Below are positions 26,802 through 35,960 of a stretch of 64,000 nt of DNA, one piece after another. The notes beneath the pieces are model-generated. The model did no database searches and was not told the origin of the DNA. It saw only the letters and a program-made list of their open reading frames with translations. The stretch comes from Streptomyces sp. NBC_00190 (GTDB lineage: Bacteria; Actinomycetota; Actinomycetes; Streptomycetales; Streptomycetaceae): contig NZ_CP108131.1 in the NCBI RefSeq assembly GCF_036203305.1, forward strand, positions 5,022,001 through 5,086,000, given 5' to 3'. The position numbers and the translations under genes were made by a program. Within the stretch, counting starts at the first letter, position 1, and each line of letters opens with the position of its first letter.

Positions 26802-29123
26802 TCAACGCCGGTCATGCGCCCCCGGCAACGCGAGTTCGAACCAGACCACCTTGCCGCTGCTCAGCCGGGTAGCACCCCAGCGGCGGGCCATCCGGTTGAC
26901 CAGGAACAGCCCGCGGCCGCCCTCGTCCGTGTCCCGGGCCCGGCGCTGCCGGGGCAGCTGCGGGGAGTCGTCGCCGACCTCGCAGCGCAGTACGTCCGTA
27001 CGCAGCAGGCGCAGGGTCACCGGCCGCTCCGCGTACCGGACGGCATTGGTGACCACCTCGCTGACCAGCAGCTCCAGGGAGTCCTGGAGTTCCTCCAGGC
27101 CCCACCGGGTCAGCGCGCGGCGGGCGAACCGGCGGGCCCGCCCCGGAGCGGTCTCCTCCGGGTCCAGGAACCAGTACGCGACGTCACTGGGCGCGATCCC
27201 GTCGAAGCGGGCCGCGAGCAGCGCGATGTCGTCGTCCCGGTCGCCCGGGCCGAGCATGTCCAGGACGTCGTCGCACAGGGCCTCCAGCGGCGGCGGGTGG
27301 TCCAGGCCGGTCAGCTGCGCGGTGTTCGCCAGGCGCTCGCGGAGCTGCTCGATGCCGGTCCACACGTCCCGCAGGCGCGACTCCACCAAGCCGTCGGTGT
27401 ACAGCAGCAGGGTGGCTCCGGCGGGCGCGTCCAGCTCGACGGCCTCGAAGTCCACGCCGCCGACGCCGATCGGGGCGCCGGGGGGCACGCGGAGCACCTC
27501 GGCCCGGCCGCCCAGGTGCAGCAGCACCGGCGGCGGGTGGCCGGCGTTGGCGATGGTGATCCGGTGCGCGACGGGGTCGTAGACCGCGTACAGGCAGGTG
27601 GCCATGCGGTCGGAACCCAGGCGCTGCGCCTGCTCGTCCAGGTGGTGCAGGACCTCGGCGGGCGGCAGGTCCAGCTGGGCGAGGGTCTGCGCGGTGGTGC
27701 GCAGCTGGCCCATGATCGCGGCGGACGTCATGGAGTGCCCCATGACGTCGCCGACGACGAGCGCGACACGGCTGCCGGGCAGCGGTATGGCGTCGTACCA
27801 GTCGCCGCCGACCCGAGCCGTCTCGGCGGCGGGCAGGTAGCGCGAGGCGAGGCGGACCCCGGTGGGCTGCGGCAGGCCGTCGGGCAGCATGGTGCGTTGG
27901 AGTTCGTCGGCGATGTACGCCTCGCGGCCGTACAGGACCGCCTTGTCGATGCCGAGCGCGGTGTGGGTGGCCAGCTGGGCGGCGACCAGGAGGTCGTTCT
28001 GTTCGAAGGCGGGCCGCTCGGGGCTGCGCAGGAACACGGCGGCGCCGATCACCCGTCGGCGGCCACGCAGCGGCGCGAGGACGGCCCGGTTGCCGCGCGG
28101 CAGCGGGTGGTCCACGCCCAGCAGCTCCGGCAGCGCGGCCCTGGCGGCGGCGGAGGACCCGAAGACGGGCCGTACACCGCGCAGTACCTCGGCGAGCGCA
28201 CCGCCGGGCCGGATCTCGCACAGCTCGGCCGCGGGCAGGTCACCCTGCGGGCCGACCAGCGGCAGCTGGCTGAAGTCGAGCTCGCCGGAGGCCCCCGCGG
28301 CCCCGGCGAGGTCCATGCCCGCGCCGATGGTGCCGCTCAGCGCGGCGTCGGTGAGATCGTCGATCGGCCGGAGCCGGTCGGTGCGGCGGAGCCTTAAAAC
28401 GACCGGGCCGACGGGGCGTTCGTCGCCGACCGGGAGCGGATCGCGCAGGTAGACGAGGATCGCGTCCGAGAAGGTGGGCACGGTGGCGCGGCACAGGCCG
28501 AGCACGATCTCGTCGAGGTCGATGCCGCGGGCGATCCGCCGGGTCGCGGCGCCGACGAAGCGCAGCCGGTCGCCCTCGCGGCGCGCCGGCTCGACTCCGG
28601 CCGGGTACGCGGCCCCCTGCCCGGGGATGTCCGGTACGCCGCGCGCGGCCCCGGTCGGGTCCGTGCCCGAGCCGACGGCCTCGCCGCCGCGCGGGGACCC
28701 GGCCCCGGCACCACGAGGCCCGCGGACCGGGCCGGCGGCCTCCTGGGCCCCGCCCGGACCCGCCGCGTTACGGGCGGCCTCGCCGTCCCGCGGACGGGCG
28801 CTGCCCTGGCCCTCGCCGGGGCCCGTGGCGGCGGTCGGCAGGTCGGCCGAGGCGGCTGCGGCGGCCGTGGCGGCGGCCTTTCCGCGGGGCCGGGGGAGCC
28901 CGGCGGCCCCGCCCGCGCCCGCCGCGGAGCGGGCCGCGCGCGCGTCGGAAGCCGCGGCGGCCGGTCCGCCCGGTTCCGCGGCGGAGCCGGCACCGGTGCC
29001 CGGCGCATGCGTGCGTACGGCCTCGGCGGCGGCGATGGGCGCCTTGCCGTGGCCGGCCTCGTCCGTACCTCCGCCGGAGGCGACGGGCTGCGGGCCCTCC
29101 TGAGAGGTGGGGTACTCCGTCAC
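26802..29123 (-). CDS. SpoIIE-type PP2C phosphatase with GAF and anti-sigma kinase-like domains
   Basis: About 773 residues. The first 150 or so are Ala/Gly/Pro-rich and look disordered. Then come a GAF-like sensor region, a SpoIIE PP2C phosphatase (G-G-D-W-Y-D-A, G-D-V-M-G-H, Y-T-D-G-L-V-E-S-R) and a C-terminal HATPase_c domain (V-S-E-V-V-T-N-A-V-R-Y, D-E-G-G-R-G-L-F-L-V). Such proteins control anti-anti-sigma factors by phosphorylation state. I start at GTG 29123 because the sequence beyond lacks a ribosome site; an ATG about 90 bases upstream is possible. Confidence 0.85.
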   Translation of the reverse strand: MTEYPTSQEGPQPVASGGGTDEAGHGKAPIAAAEAVRTHAPGTGAGSAAEPGGPAAAASDARAARSAAGAGGAAGLPRPRGKAAATAAAAASADLPTAATGPGEGQGSARPRDGEAARNAAGPGGAQEAAGPVRGPRGAGAGSPRGGEAVGSGTDPTGAARGVPDIPGQGAAYPAGVEPARREGDRLRFVGAATRRIARGIDLDEIVLGLCRATVPTFSDAILVYLRDPLPVGDERPVGPVVLRLRRTDRLRPIDDLTDAALSGTIGAGMDLAGAAGASGELDFSQLPLVGPQGDLPAAELCEIRPGGALAEVLRGVRPVFGSSAAARAALPELLGVDHPLPRGNRAVLAPLRGRRRVIGAAVFLRSPERPAFEQNDLLVAAQLATHTALGIDKAVLYGREAYIADELQRTMLPDGLPQPTGVRLASRYLPAAETARVGGDWYDAIPLPGSRVALVVGDVMGHSMTSAAIMGQLRTTAQTLAQLDLPPAEVLHHLDEQAQRLGSDRMATCLYAVYDPVAHRITIANAGHPPPVLLHLGGRAEVLRVPPGAPIGVGGVDFEAVELDAPAGATLLLYTDGLVESRLRDVWTGIEQLRERLANTAQLTGLDHPPPLEALCDDVLDMLGPGDRDDDIALLAARFDGIAPSDVAYWFLDPEETAPGRARRFARRALTRWGLEELQDSLELLVSEVVTNAVRYAERPVTLRLLRTDVLRCEVGDDSPQLPRQRRARDTDEGGRGLFLVNRMARRWGATRLSSGKVVWFELALPGAHDRR

Positions 29124-29379
29124 GCGTGGAATTCCGTCCGTTTGCGCTCGATGTGCGCTGCACTCAACTCGGTCAGTCGCGGTATACCCGCTCAGCGGCC
29201 GGGGCACCATCACTCCGGATTCCGCGTCCCCCTCGTTACCTCTGGCCCTGCGTCGACCTCCGGTCAAGTTCCGTGTACGGCACGACACTTGCAGGTGCAC
29301 GGTACGACCGCACCGCCTGGCGAGTGCGACCTTCCGGAGGACGATCCTACGTTTGAACCCCGGGGGCGCATCAAGGGTC

Positions 29380-30087
29380 TCATGAGGTCATATGCGCCGG
29401 GGTGGCATCCCAGTCCTCCGGCAGGACCGGAACCGACCAGGCCGGATCCGGCCGCCAGTCCTGCCAGCCGCCGGAGAACGGGGTCCCCCACTCCTCGATC
29501 ACCCGGACCGCCGCCCGCCCGGACTCCCGGACCCGTCGCGCCTGCTCACGGCCCATCAGGCCGGACCGCTGCGCCTGGGCGAACTCGTCCTCGTCCAGCA
29601 ACTTCCAGCTGCGGTCGGGGTGGACGGCGATGTCGAGGAAGTGGTCCTCGGAGTCGACCCCGCGCGACCACCGCGACAGGGGCTCCTCCAGGTTCACGTA
29701 CCAGTTCTTGAACCGCCAGCCGTGCCCCCAGAACAGCCACACCGACCACGGGTCGCCGGGCCTGGCCAGCTTCAGCACCCCGGCGCCGAACCAGCGCGAC
29801 CGTACGGTGGTCCGCGGCGCGGTGTAGCGGGTGGCGAGCGGCTCCTCGTTGACGGGCGTGCCGTCGGCGAGGACCGGCTTGACGCACTCGGTGCCGGGGG
29901 CCATCCAGACGGCGAGCAGCTCCTCGGTGTCCTGGACGACGGTCACCGGGCGGCAGATGTGCACCTGGCCCTTCAGCCCCGGGGCGTGGTCGCGGTAGCG
30001 CCACAGGATCTGCTCCCCGGGCGCCCAGCGCGTGCCCTCGGCGCCGCGCCGCGCCGCGCCGTTCCCGGGCCGGAAGGTACCTGTCAT
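29380..30087 (-). CDS. DUF402 protein
   Basis: 235 residues. The DUF402 region is recognisable by W-Y-V-N-L-E-E-P and V-D-S-E-D-H-F-L-D-I-A-V-H-P-D, continuing W-K-L-L-D-E-D-E-F. Members of the FomD-like group hydrolyse nucleoside diphosphates or nucleotide conjugates with metal ions. No signal peptide. Lies downstream of fumC on the same strand but beyond its terminator, so it is probably transcribed alone. Confidence 0.85.
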   Translation of the reverse strand: MTGTFRPGNGAARRGAEGTRWAPGEQILWRYRDHAPGLKGQVHICRPVTVVQDTEELLAVWMAPGTECVKPVLADGTPVNEEPLATRYTAPRTTVRSRWFGAGVLKLARPGDPWSVWLFWGHGWRFKNWYVNLEEPLSRWSRGVDSEDHFLDIAVHPDRSWKLLDEDEFAQAQRSGLMGREQARRVRESGRAAVRVIEEWGTPFSGGWQDWRPDPAWSVPVLPEDWDATPAHMTS

Positions 30088-30189
30088 GCGCAGATCTTAG
30101 GGCTGGGGCCCGCGCCCCCGCTGCGTTGCAGGTCACCTGGGGGTCCCCCCGGCCGAGCCAGGGGGAGGGTCGGGGCACGGGAACCGACC

Positions 30190-30219
30190 GGATCCGGCCC
30201 CCGGCCCGGGGCCGGATCC
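30190..30219 (-). terminator. fumC terminator
   Basis: A perfect 12-bp stem ggatccggcccc (30190-30201 with 30208-30219) immediately after fumC. The adjacent stretch 30134-30172 also holds G/C-run palindromic sequence of the kind scattered through Streptomyces genomes. Confidence 0.75.
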
Positions 30220-30227
30220 CGGGCCGC

Positions 30228-31631
30228 TCAGGGGTGGGTCATGCGCAGGACGTCCAGGGCCTCGTCCAGCTGCTCCAGCGTCAGGGCGCCCCGGTCGACG
30301 TAGCCGGACTCCAGGACCACCTCCCTGATCGTCTTCCGTTCGGCGAGCGCCTTCTTGGCGACCTTGGCGGCCTCCTCGTAGCCGATGTACCGGTTGAGCG
30401 GGGTGACGACGGAGGGCGAGGACTCGGCGTACTCCCTGGCCCGGGCGGTGTTGGCGGTGATCCCGTCGACGGTGCGGTCGGCCAGCAGGCGGCTCGCGCT
30501 CGCGAGCAGCCGGATCGATTCCAGGAGGTTCCGGGCCATCACCGGGAGCATCACGTTGAGTTCGAAGTTGCCGGCCGCGCCCGCCACCGCGACGGTCGCG
30601 TCGTTCCCCATCACCTGTGCGGCGACCATCAGTACGGCCTCCGGGACGACCGGATTGACCTTTCCCGGCATGATCGAGGACCCGGGCTGGAGGTCAGGGA
30701 GATTGATTTCGGCCAATCCGGCGCGCGGTCCGGAGCCCATCCAGCGCAGATCGTTGGAAATCTTGGTGAGTGAGACGGCGACCGTACGGAGCATGCCCGA
30801 GGTCTCCACCAGGGCGTCCCGCGCCCCCTGGGCCTCGAAGTGGTTGCGGGCTTCGGTGAGCGGCAGCTGCGTGTCCGCGGCGACCTCGGCGATCACGGCG
30901 GCGGAGAACCCGGGCGGGGTGTTGATCCCGGTGCCCACCGCGGTGCCGCCCAGCGGCAGTTCGGCGAGGCGGGGCAGGGCCGCGCGCAGCCGCTCGACGC
31001 CGTAGCCGATCTGGGCCGCGTACCCGCCGAACTCCTGGCCCAGGGTGACCGGGGTGGCGTCCATCAGGTGCGTCCGCCCGGCCTTGACCACCTGGGCGAA
31101 CTCGGCGGACTTGCGCTCCATCGCGGCGGCGAGGTGCTCCAGGGCCGGGATCAGGTCGCGGGTGACGGCGGCGGTGGCGGCGATGTGGATGGAGGACGGG
31201 AAGACGTCGTTGGAGCTCTGCGACGCGTTGACGTGGTCGTTGGGGTGGACGTCACGGCCCAGCCGCTCGGTGGCCAGGGTGGCGATCACCTCGTTGGTGT
31301 TCATGTTGGACGAGGTGCCGGACCCGGTCTGGAAGACGTCGACGGGGAAGTGGTCGTCCCAGCGGCCGTCCGCGACCTCGGCGGCGGCGGACCGGATCGC
31401 GTCGGCGATGTCCTGGTCCACGACGCCGAGGCGGGCGTTGACCACGGCCGCCGCCGCCTTGACGCGGGCGAGCGCCTCGATGTGGGCGCGCTCCAGCCGC
31501 TGCCCGGAGATGGGGAAGTTCTCCACGGCGCGCTGCGTCTGGGCGCGCCATTTGGCGTGCGCGGGCACCCGTACGTCACCCATGGAGTCGTGCTCGGTCC
31601 GGAACGCTTCGGCCTGCTGATCGTCTGTCAT
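30228..31631 (-). CDS. fumC: Class II fumarate hydratase
   Basis: 467 residues, fumarase/aspartase superfamily. The signature [11 protein letters not shown] is present, as are [12 protein letters not shown] and H-P-N-D-H-V-N. It hydrates fumarate to malate in the TCA cycle without an iron-sulfur cluster. ATG at 31631 preceded by gagg. A second, unrelated class I fumarase lies 8 kb away at 39566. Confidence 0.95.
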   Translation of the reverse strand: MTDDQQAEAFRTEHDSMGDVRVPAHAKWRAQTQRAVENFPISGQRLERAHIEALARVKAAAAVVNARLGVVDQDIADAIRSAAAEVADGRWDDHFPVDVFQTGSGTSSNMNTNEVIATLATERLGRDVHPNDHVNASQSSNDVFPSSIHIAATAAVTRDLIPALEHLAAAMERKSAEFAQVVKAGRTHLMDATPVTLGQEFGGYAAQIGYGVERLRAALPRLAELPLGGTAVGTGINTPPGFSAAVIAEVAADTQLPLTEARNHFEAQGARDALVETSGMLRTVAVSLTKISNDLRWMGSGPRAGLAEINLPDLQPGSSIMPGKVNPVVPEAVLMVAAQVMGNDATVAVAGAAGNFELNVMLPVMARNLLESIRLLASASRLLADRTVDGITANTARAREYAESSPSVVTPLNRYIGYEEAAKVAKKALAERKTIREVVLESGYVDRGALTLEQLDEALDVLRMTHP

Positions 31632-31739
31632 GTTCGTGGCCTCCTCAAAAAGTTGAGCAATTGTCTTGTTCGAAGTGTTCCCAAGTCCCCTACCGGCCAG
31701 TAAATACCGTGGGTAACACCGGCATTCGGGGAGGCGTTC

Positions 31740-33293
31740 ATGGCACGTGCACACACGAAATCCAGGTTCAGATGTACCTTCGCCGCCGTCGCGGCGGTCG
31801 CGGCCGCCCTCGGGGGCGTCACCGCCATCACCCCCATGGCCCAGGCTGCGACCTCCGCGGCCGGCTCGGGAGCCACTTCGGCGGGGGTCGCGACCCCCCT
31901 GTCGCCCGAGCTGGAGGCGATCCGCGCCGCGGAGGCCGTCAAGATCTACGGCGACGCGGCCGTCCGGCCGCTGAACGAGCGCAAGACCGGCCTGATCTCA
32001 CTGGGCGACAGCGAGATTTCCGGCGAGGGCGTCGGCAACTACGACCCCGCGACCAACACGTCGTCCAACCAGTGCCACCGATCGCCGGACTCGGCGATCC
32101 ACCGCACCGGCATCCCGGCGGACCTCACCTTCAACGTCGCCTGCTCCGGCGGGTACACCGGCAACATCAGGATCGGCGGCAGCAAGCAGTACGCCGACGA
32201 ACTGGTGCAGAGCGACAACCTCGCCGTCAAGGCCCGCAACACGAAGATCAAGATGGTGCTGCTGGTCGCCGGAGCCAACGACGACCTCCAGTTCGGCCCG
32301 GTCATGACCGACTGCGTCACCCGCTGGGTGCTCAGCCAGGGCACCTGCGAGCCCAAGTACGGTCCCGGCTGGCAGGCGCGCGTCGACGGCCTGAAGCCCA
32401 AGGTGGAGGCGACGGTCGCCGACCTGAAGACGGTCATGCGCGACGCCGGATACGCCGACTCGGACTACAAGCTCGTCGTGATGGGCTACCCCAGCCCCAT
32501 CGGCCCCGACTTCTACGACAATCCGAACTTCCCCGGCAAGCTCCCCGGGGGCTGCGCCGGCTACGACTCCGACGCCACCTGGGGCCGCAACTACGCGGTG
32601 CCCACCTTCGAGAAGGGCATGCGTGCCGCCGCCCTCGCCTCGGGCGCGACCTACCTGGACAACTCGCGGCTCTTCCACGGCCACGAGGTGTGCATGGAGG
32701 ACACCTGGGCCCGCGGGCTCTACCTCGACCTCGGGGACCACTTCCCGTGGGACGAGAACACCGCCCGCCAGTCCTTCCACCCCAACTACAGGGGCCACGG
32801 CGCGTTCGCGTCCTGCCTGACCCAGCTCTACAACTCGGGCCTGCGCGAGGCCTCCTGCGCCGACCCCGCGAGCACGGGCACCCCGGTGCTCCAGGCCGGA
32901 GGCTGGGACTCCCTCTACGCACCCCTGAAGAACGAGGCGACCGGCAACTGCCTCGACGCGAAGGGCGGCTCCAGCGCGAACGAGACGGCCGTCCTGGGCT
33001 GGGACTGCCACGGCGGCCGCAACCAGGACTGGTGGTACGACTCCGCGAAGAAGTCCGTCCACGTCGGCCTCACCCACGACCGCTGCCTCGACGCCCCCGG
33101 CGCCAACTACGGCGCCGGTACCGGCCTGATCCTGTGGAACTGCCACGGCGGAGCGAACCAGCAGTTCCTCCGCGACGGCGCCACCATCCGCCCCGCGGCC
33201 GCCCCGGGCATGTGCCTGACGGTCGCCGCCGCCCACGACGCGCTGCGCCTGCAGACCTGCAACGGTTCGGCGAACCAGCGCTTCGCGTCGTAA
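31740..33293 (+). CDS. Secreted SGNH-hydrolase with C-terminal ricin-type lectin domain
   Basis: 517 residues. A Sec signal (probable cut after A-Q-A), an SGNH/GDSL hydrolase domain (nucleophile in S-L-G-D-S-E-I-S-G, oxyanion G-A-N-D-D, catalytic S-F-H-P-N), then from about residue 385 a beta-trefoil ricin B lectin with repeated Q-x-W/F-type motifs (N-Q-D-W-W, N-Q-Q-F-L, N-Q-R-F-A). Likely an extracellular lipase or esterase targeted to a polysaccharide or glycan. Terminator follows. Confidence 0.92.
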   Translation: MARAHTKSRFRCTFAAVAAVAAALGGVTAITPMAQAATSAAGSGATSAGVATPLSPELEAIRAAEAVKIYGDAAVRPLNERKTGLISLGDSEISGEGVGNYDPATNTSSNQCHRSPDSAIHRTGIPADLTFNVACSGGYTGNIRIGGSKQYADELVQSDNLAVKARNTKIKMVLLVAGANDDLQFGPVMTDCVTRWVLSQGTCEPKYGPGWQARVDGLKPKVEATVADLKTVMRDAGYADSDYKLVVMGYPSPIGPDFYDNPNFPGKLPGGCAGYDSDATWGRNYAVPTFEKGMRAAALASGATYLDNSRLFHGHEVCMEDTWARGLYLDLGDHFPWDENTARQSFHPNYRGHGAFASCLTQLYNSGLREASCADPASTGTPVLQAGGWDSLYAPLKNEATGNCLDAKGGSSANETAVLGWDCHGGRNQDWWYDSAKKSVHVGLTHDRCLDAPGANYGAGTGLILWNCHGGANQQFLRDGATIRPAAAPGMCLTVAAAHDALRLQTCNGSANQRFAS

Positions 33294-33320
33294 CCGCCCC
33301 GCTCGACCGATAACCCCCCC

Positions 33321-33352
33321 ACACCCGGCCGGCGTACCCCGGCCGGGTGTTT
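33321..33352 (+). terminator. Terminator after SGNH hydrolase
   Basis: Perfect 12-bp stem (33321-33332 with 33339-33350), followed by TTT. Confidence 0.8.
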
Positions 33353-33377
33353 CCCACTGCTGTGGCAGGCTTGCGCG

Positions 33378-33857
33378 ATGATCATTGCCGCCATATCCGT
33401 ACTGCTGGCCCTGGCCGCCGTGGCGTACCTCCTCGTCAAAGCCTTCCACCTGGCGGTGACGCGAAGACCTGGCATGAGCCGGACGGCCTCCGGCCAGTGG
33501 AGCGAGGGCGTGTGGGTGTGCCTGAGCCTCGCGGTCATCGCCTTCGCCCTGGGCACCTACAGCGGCTTGTCCTCGCGCCCCGTCCGCCCCTGCGTCGACG
33601 CGCTCACCGCGCAGCACGGACCGCAGAGCTACCGGACCCCGGACGCGGACATCAAGGTCGACCGGTGGTACTTCCCGGTGTCCACGAAGTGCACCTTCTC
33701 CGGCGGCGTCCGTGTGCAGGTCGTCCCGATCTGGGTCAATCCGCTGCTCATCGGGTCGCTGGCCGGTGCTGGCGTCTGCGCGCGGAAGGCCAAACGGTCC
33801 CGTCGGCCGGTCAGCGCGACTCCAGGAGCTTTCGGACCTCCGCCGGCCGGTTGGTGA
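33378..33857 (+). CDS. Small membrane protein of unknown function
   Basis: 159 residues with two membrane helices (about 1-22 and 45-65) and a short extracellular part with two cysteines (near 75 and 104), then a third hydrophobic stretch. It is convergent with the GDPD gene and overlaps its 3' end by 47 bp. No recognisable domain; expression is unproven. Confidence 0.6.
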   Translation: MIIAAISVLLALAAVAYLLVKAFHLAVTRRPGMSRTASGQWSEGVWVCLSLAVIAFALGTYSGLSSRPVRPCVDALTAQHGPQSYRTPDADIKVDRWYFPVSTKCTFSGGVRVQVVPIWVNPLLIGSLAGAGVCARKAKRSRRPVSATPGAFGPPPAGW

Positions 33858-34584
33858 TGATCGTGTCCACGCCGAGCCGCACGCACAGCTCCACGTCCTC
33901 GGGCTCGTCCACGGTCCACACGCGCACCCGCAGCCCCTTGGCCTTCAGCCGCCCCACCAGCCCCGGATCCCGCCTCACGAGGTCGATTCCCGGCCCCGCG
34001 TGGGTCGCGAACGGAGGACGCACCGGCCTGACCGCCCGCTCGATCAGGTAGACGGTCGGCAGCCCGGGCGCGAGGCGGTGCATCCTCGTCAGCGCGTTCC
34101 GGGAGAAGCTCATCACCTCGACGCGCCCCGACGCCCCGTCCGCGAGCCCGTACTCGCGCAGCATCCGCGCGAGTTCGACCTCCAGCCGGCCGCCGGCCCG
34201 CGTCGGATGCTTGGTCTCGACGGCGAGCCCCACCGGCCGCTCCGCCGCCAGCGCCTCGCGCAGCAGGTCCTCGAAGAGCAGCACCCGCGCCCCGGCGTGC
34301 TCCTCGCCCTTCCACCGCCCGAAGTCGAGCGCGGCGAGCTCCGCGTACGTCATCTCGGAGACCACCCCCCGCCCGTCGGAGGTCCGCTCCACCCGCCGGT
34401 CGTGCACGCAGACCAGCTTGTGGTCGGCGGTGAGCCGTACGTCGCATTCGAGCGCGTCGGCCCCGTCGGCGATGGCCTGCCGGTAGGCGGCCATGGTGTG
34501 CTCGGGGCGCTCGTGGGAGGCCCCGCGGTGGGCGACCACGCGGATGTCGAGGGCGGTGGGGAGGGGGGAGGTCGTCGCTGCCAT
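33811..34584 (-). CDS. Glycerophosphodiester phosphodiesterase
   Basis: 257 residues, GDPD TIM barrel. Catalytic histidines in V-A-H-R-G-A-S and H-D-R-R-V-E-R, acidic ligands in E-C-D-V-R-L-T and E-T-K-H. Splits glycerophosphodiesters to glycerol 3-phosphate and an alcohol. No signal peptide, so cytoplasmic. ATG at 34584 with aagga upstream. Confidence 0.93.
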   Translation of the reverse strand: MAATTSPLPTALDIRVVAHRGASHERPEHTMAAYRQAIADGADALECDVRLTADHKLVCVHDRRVERTSDGRGVVSEMTYAELAALDFGRWKGEEHAGARVLLFEDLLREALAAERPVGLAVETKHPTRAGGRLEVELARMLREYGLADGASGRVEVMSFSRNALTRMHRLAPGLPTVYLIERAVRPVRPPFATHAGPGIDLVRRDPGLVGRLKAKGLRVRVWTVDEPEDVELCVRLGVDTIITNRPAEVRKLLESR

Positions 34585-34683
34585 GGGGGAATCCTTGCAA
34601 ACAGGGGTGAACGAGCAGGCGCGGGGCCGTGTCCCCGACGTTAACCGGATGCGGTTCCCCGTTCGGGAGGGCAGGGTGACGCC

Positions 34684-35079
34684 ATGCCGGAGCCGACGAC
34701 AGCGACCCTGTACTGCGAGCCCTGCCCGCTCTGCGTCTTCCATGCCTGGCAGCGGATCGTCGACGGGCGGTTGCTCTGGGAGGCGGAGTGGAAGTGCGAC
34801 GCCTGTGGGTTCGGGGCACCCGACGTGGGCCCCCCGCAGCACTGGTGGGGGCGGGCCCCCGAGGACGTCCGCGCGGCCGTCGTCGCCGCCGAGGGCACGG
34901 TCCTGCTCCGCGTGGACGGCTCCGGCGGCGCCGCCCTGAAGGTCTTGCGCGACTCGCTCGGCATGACGGTTCCGGAGGTCCTGGCCGCCGTCCGCGAGGG
35001 CTACCGGGCCACCCCCGTGGAGGCCCGGTACCTGACGGAACGGCTGCGCGCCGCCGGGTTCTCCGCCCGGGTGGAGTAG
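34684..35079 (+). CDS. Small Cys-rich protein, possible zinc ribbon
   Basis: 131 residues. Two cysteine clusters near the N terminus (C-E-P-C-P-L-C and C-D-A-C-G) suggest a zinc ribbon. The C-terminal helical half reads like a ribosomal L7/L12-type or EF-Ts-like repeat (V-L-R-D-S-L-G-M-T-V-P-E-V-L). No known family identified. Confidence 0.65.
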   Translation: MPEPTTATLYCEPCPLCVFHAWQRIVDGRLLWEAEWKCDACGFGAPDVGPPQHWWGRAPEDVRAAVVAAEGTVLLRVDGSGGAALKVLRDSLGMTVPEVLAAVREGYRATPVEARYLTERLRAAGFSARVE

Positions 35080-35102
35080 GTCGGGCCCGGGCGAGCAGCC
35101 CG

Positions 35103-35744
35103 CTACGGCTTCGGGACGGGGGACAGCGGGGCCGGGGTGACCTTGAAGCCGCCCTTCGTGACCTCCGTGAAGGGGGCCGGGGCCATGCAGGTGCCCACCG
35201 TTCCCTGCGTCGCCGTGCCGTCCGGCTTCACGTCGAGGTTGGCGACGCCCCAGGAGAAGCCGACACGGTCCGGCTCGCCGTGCTGGCCGTCCTGGACGCT
35301 GATGCCGATCCGCTTGCCGTCCCAGCCGACGTTCGAGGTCTTGACCACGGCGGTCAGGGTGGCGGTCTTGCCGCCCGTGACCAGGCAGTCCACCTCCGCC
35401 TCGGCGGTGCCGGTGAAGCCGGACTCCTTGAAGTGGTGGGAGATGGTCACCCGGCCGCGCGCATCGGTCGGCAGGCCCTTCTCCGGGCCCGGGGCCGGGA
35501 ACGGCCTGGTCCACGGGGCCGACTCGGCGTCGACCGTGAAGCGGATGTCGTCGTTGGCGGCGTAGGGGTAGAAGATCGTGCCGCCCCCGTGCACCGAGGC
35601 GAGCTTCGACGCGGCCGGTGCGGCCGGTGCGGCCGGTGCGGCCGGTTCGGCCGGCGCCGCCGGGGCGGGGCCCGCCGCGACCAGGGTGGCCACAAGGGCG
35701 GCGGCGGTTCCGGCGAGGACGAGGGCGCGCTTGCGGTTCTTCAT
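35103..35744 (-). CDS. Secreted protein, unknown function
   Basis: 213 residues; strong signal peptide followed by an Ala/Pro linker. The mature part is beta-rich with two cysteines (near 117 and 188) likely to bond. No domain recognised. A hairpin at about 35838-35872 separates it from the methyltransferase gene upstream. Confidence 0.75.
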   Translation of the reverse strand: MKNRKRALVLAGTAAALVATLVAAGPAPAAPAEPAAPAAPAAPAASKLASVHGGGTIFYPYAANDDIRFTVDAESAPWTRPFPAPGPEKGLPTDARGRVTISHHFKESGFTGTAEAEVDCLVTGGKTATLTAVVKTSNVGWDGKRIGISVQDGQHGEPDRVGFSWGVANLDVKPDGTATQGTVGTCMAPAPFTEVTKGGFKVTPAPLSPVPKP

Positions 35745-35882
35745 GGTGAACTCCCGTGTTCCAACGGCTGTTTGGTTACGGGTAAAGCCTCGCCCGCAGC
35801 CCGCCCGTGATCCATCTGCCGATGGGCGGAGATGCGTGAGGGCCTCTCCCCCGAATGGGGGAGGGGCCCTCAGGCCCCTGCG

Positions 35883-35960
35883 CTAAAGACCCGGACCGCG
35901 CACCGGGATGTGCGTGAACGTCGGCTCCGGGGCCGGGCTCTGGAAGAAGTCGTTCGGCTT
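35883..35960 (-). other. Proximal copy of the fumarase 3' end (putative att scar)
   Basis: The last ~75 bases of the methyltransferase gene align with the last ~75 bases of the class I fumarase gene (39569-39650). I count 33 identical of the first 42 after each stop codon, then one codon of length difference, then an identical 12-base block gaagaagtcgtt. The peptides correspond: N-D-F-F-x-S, then [13 protein letters not shown]. A displaced target-gene end is the simplest explanation. Confidence 0.75.
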
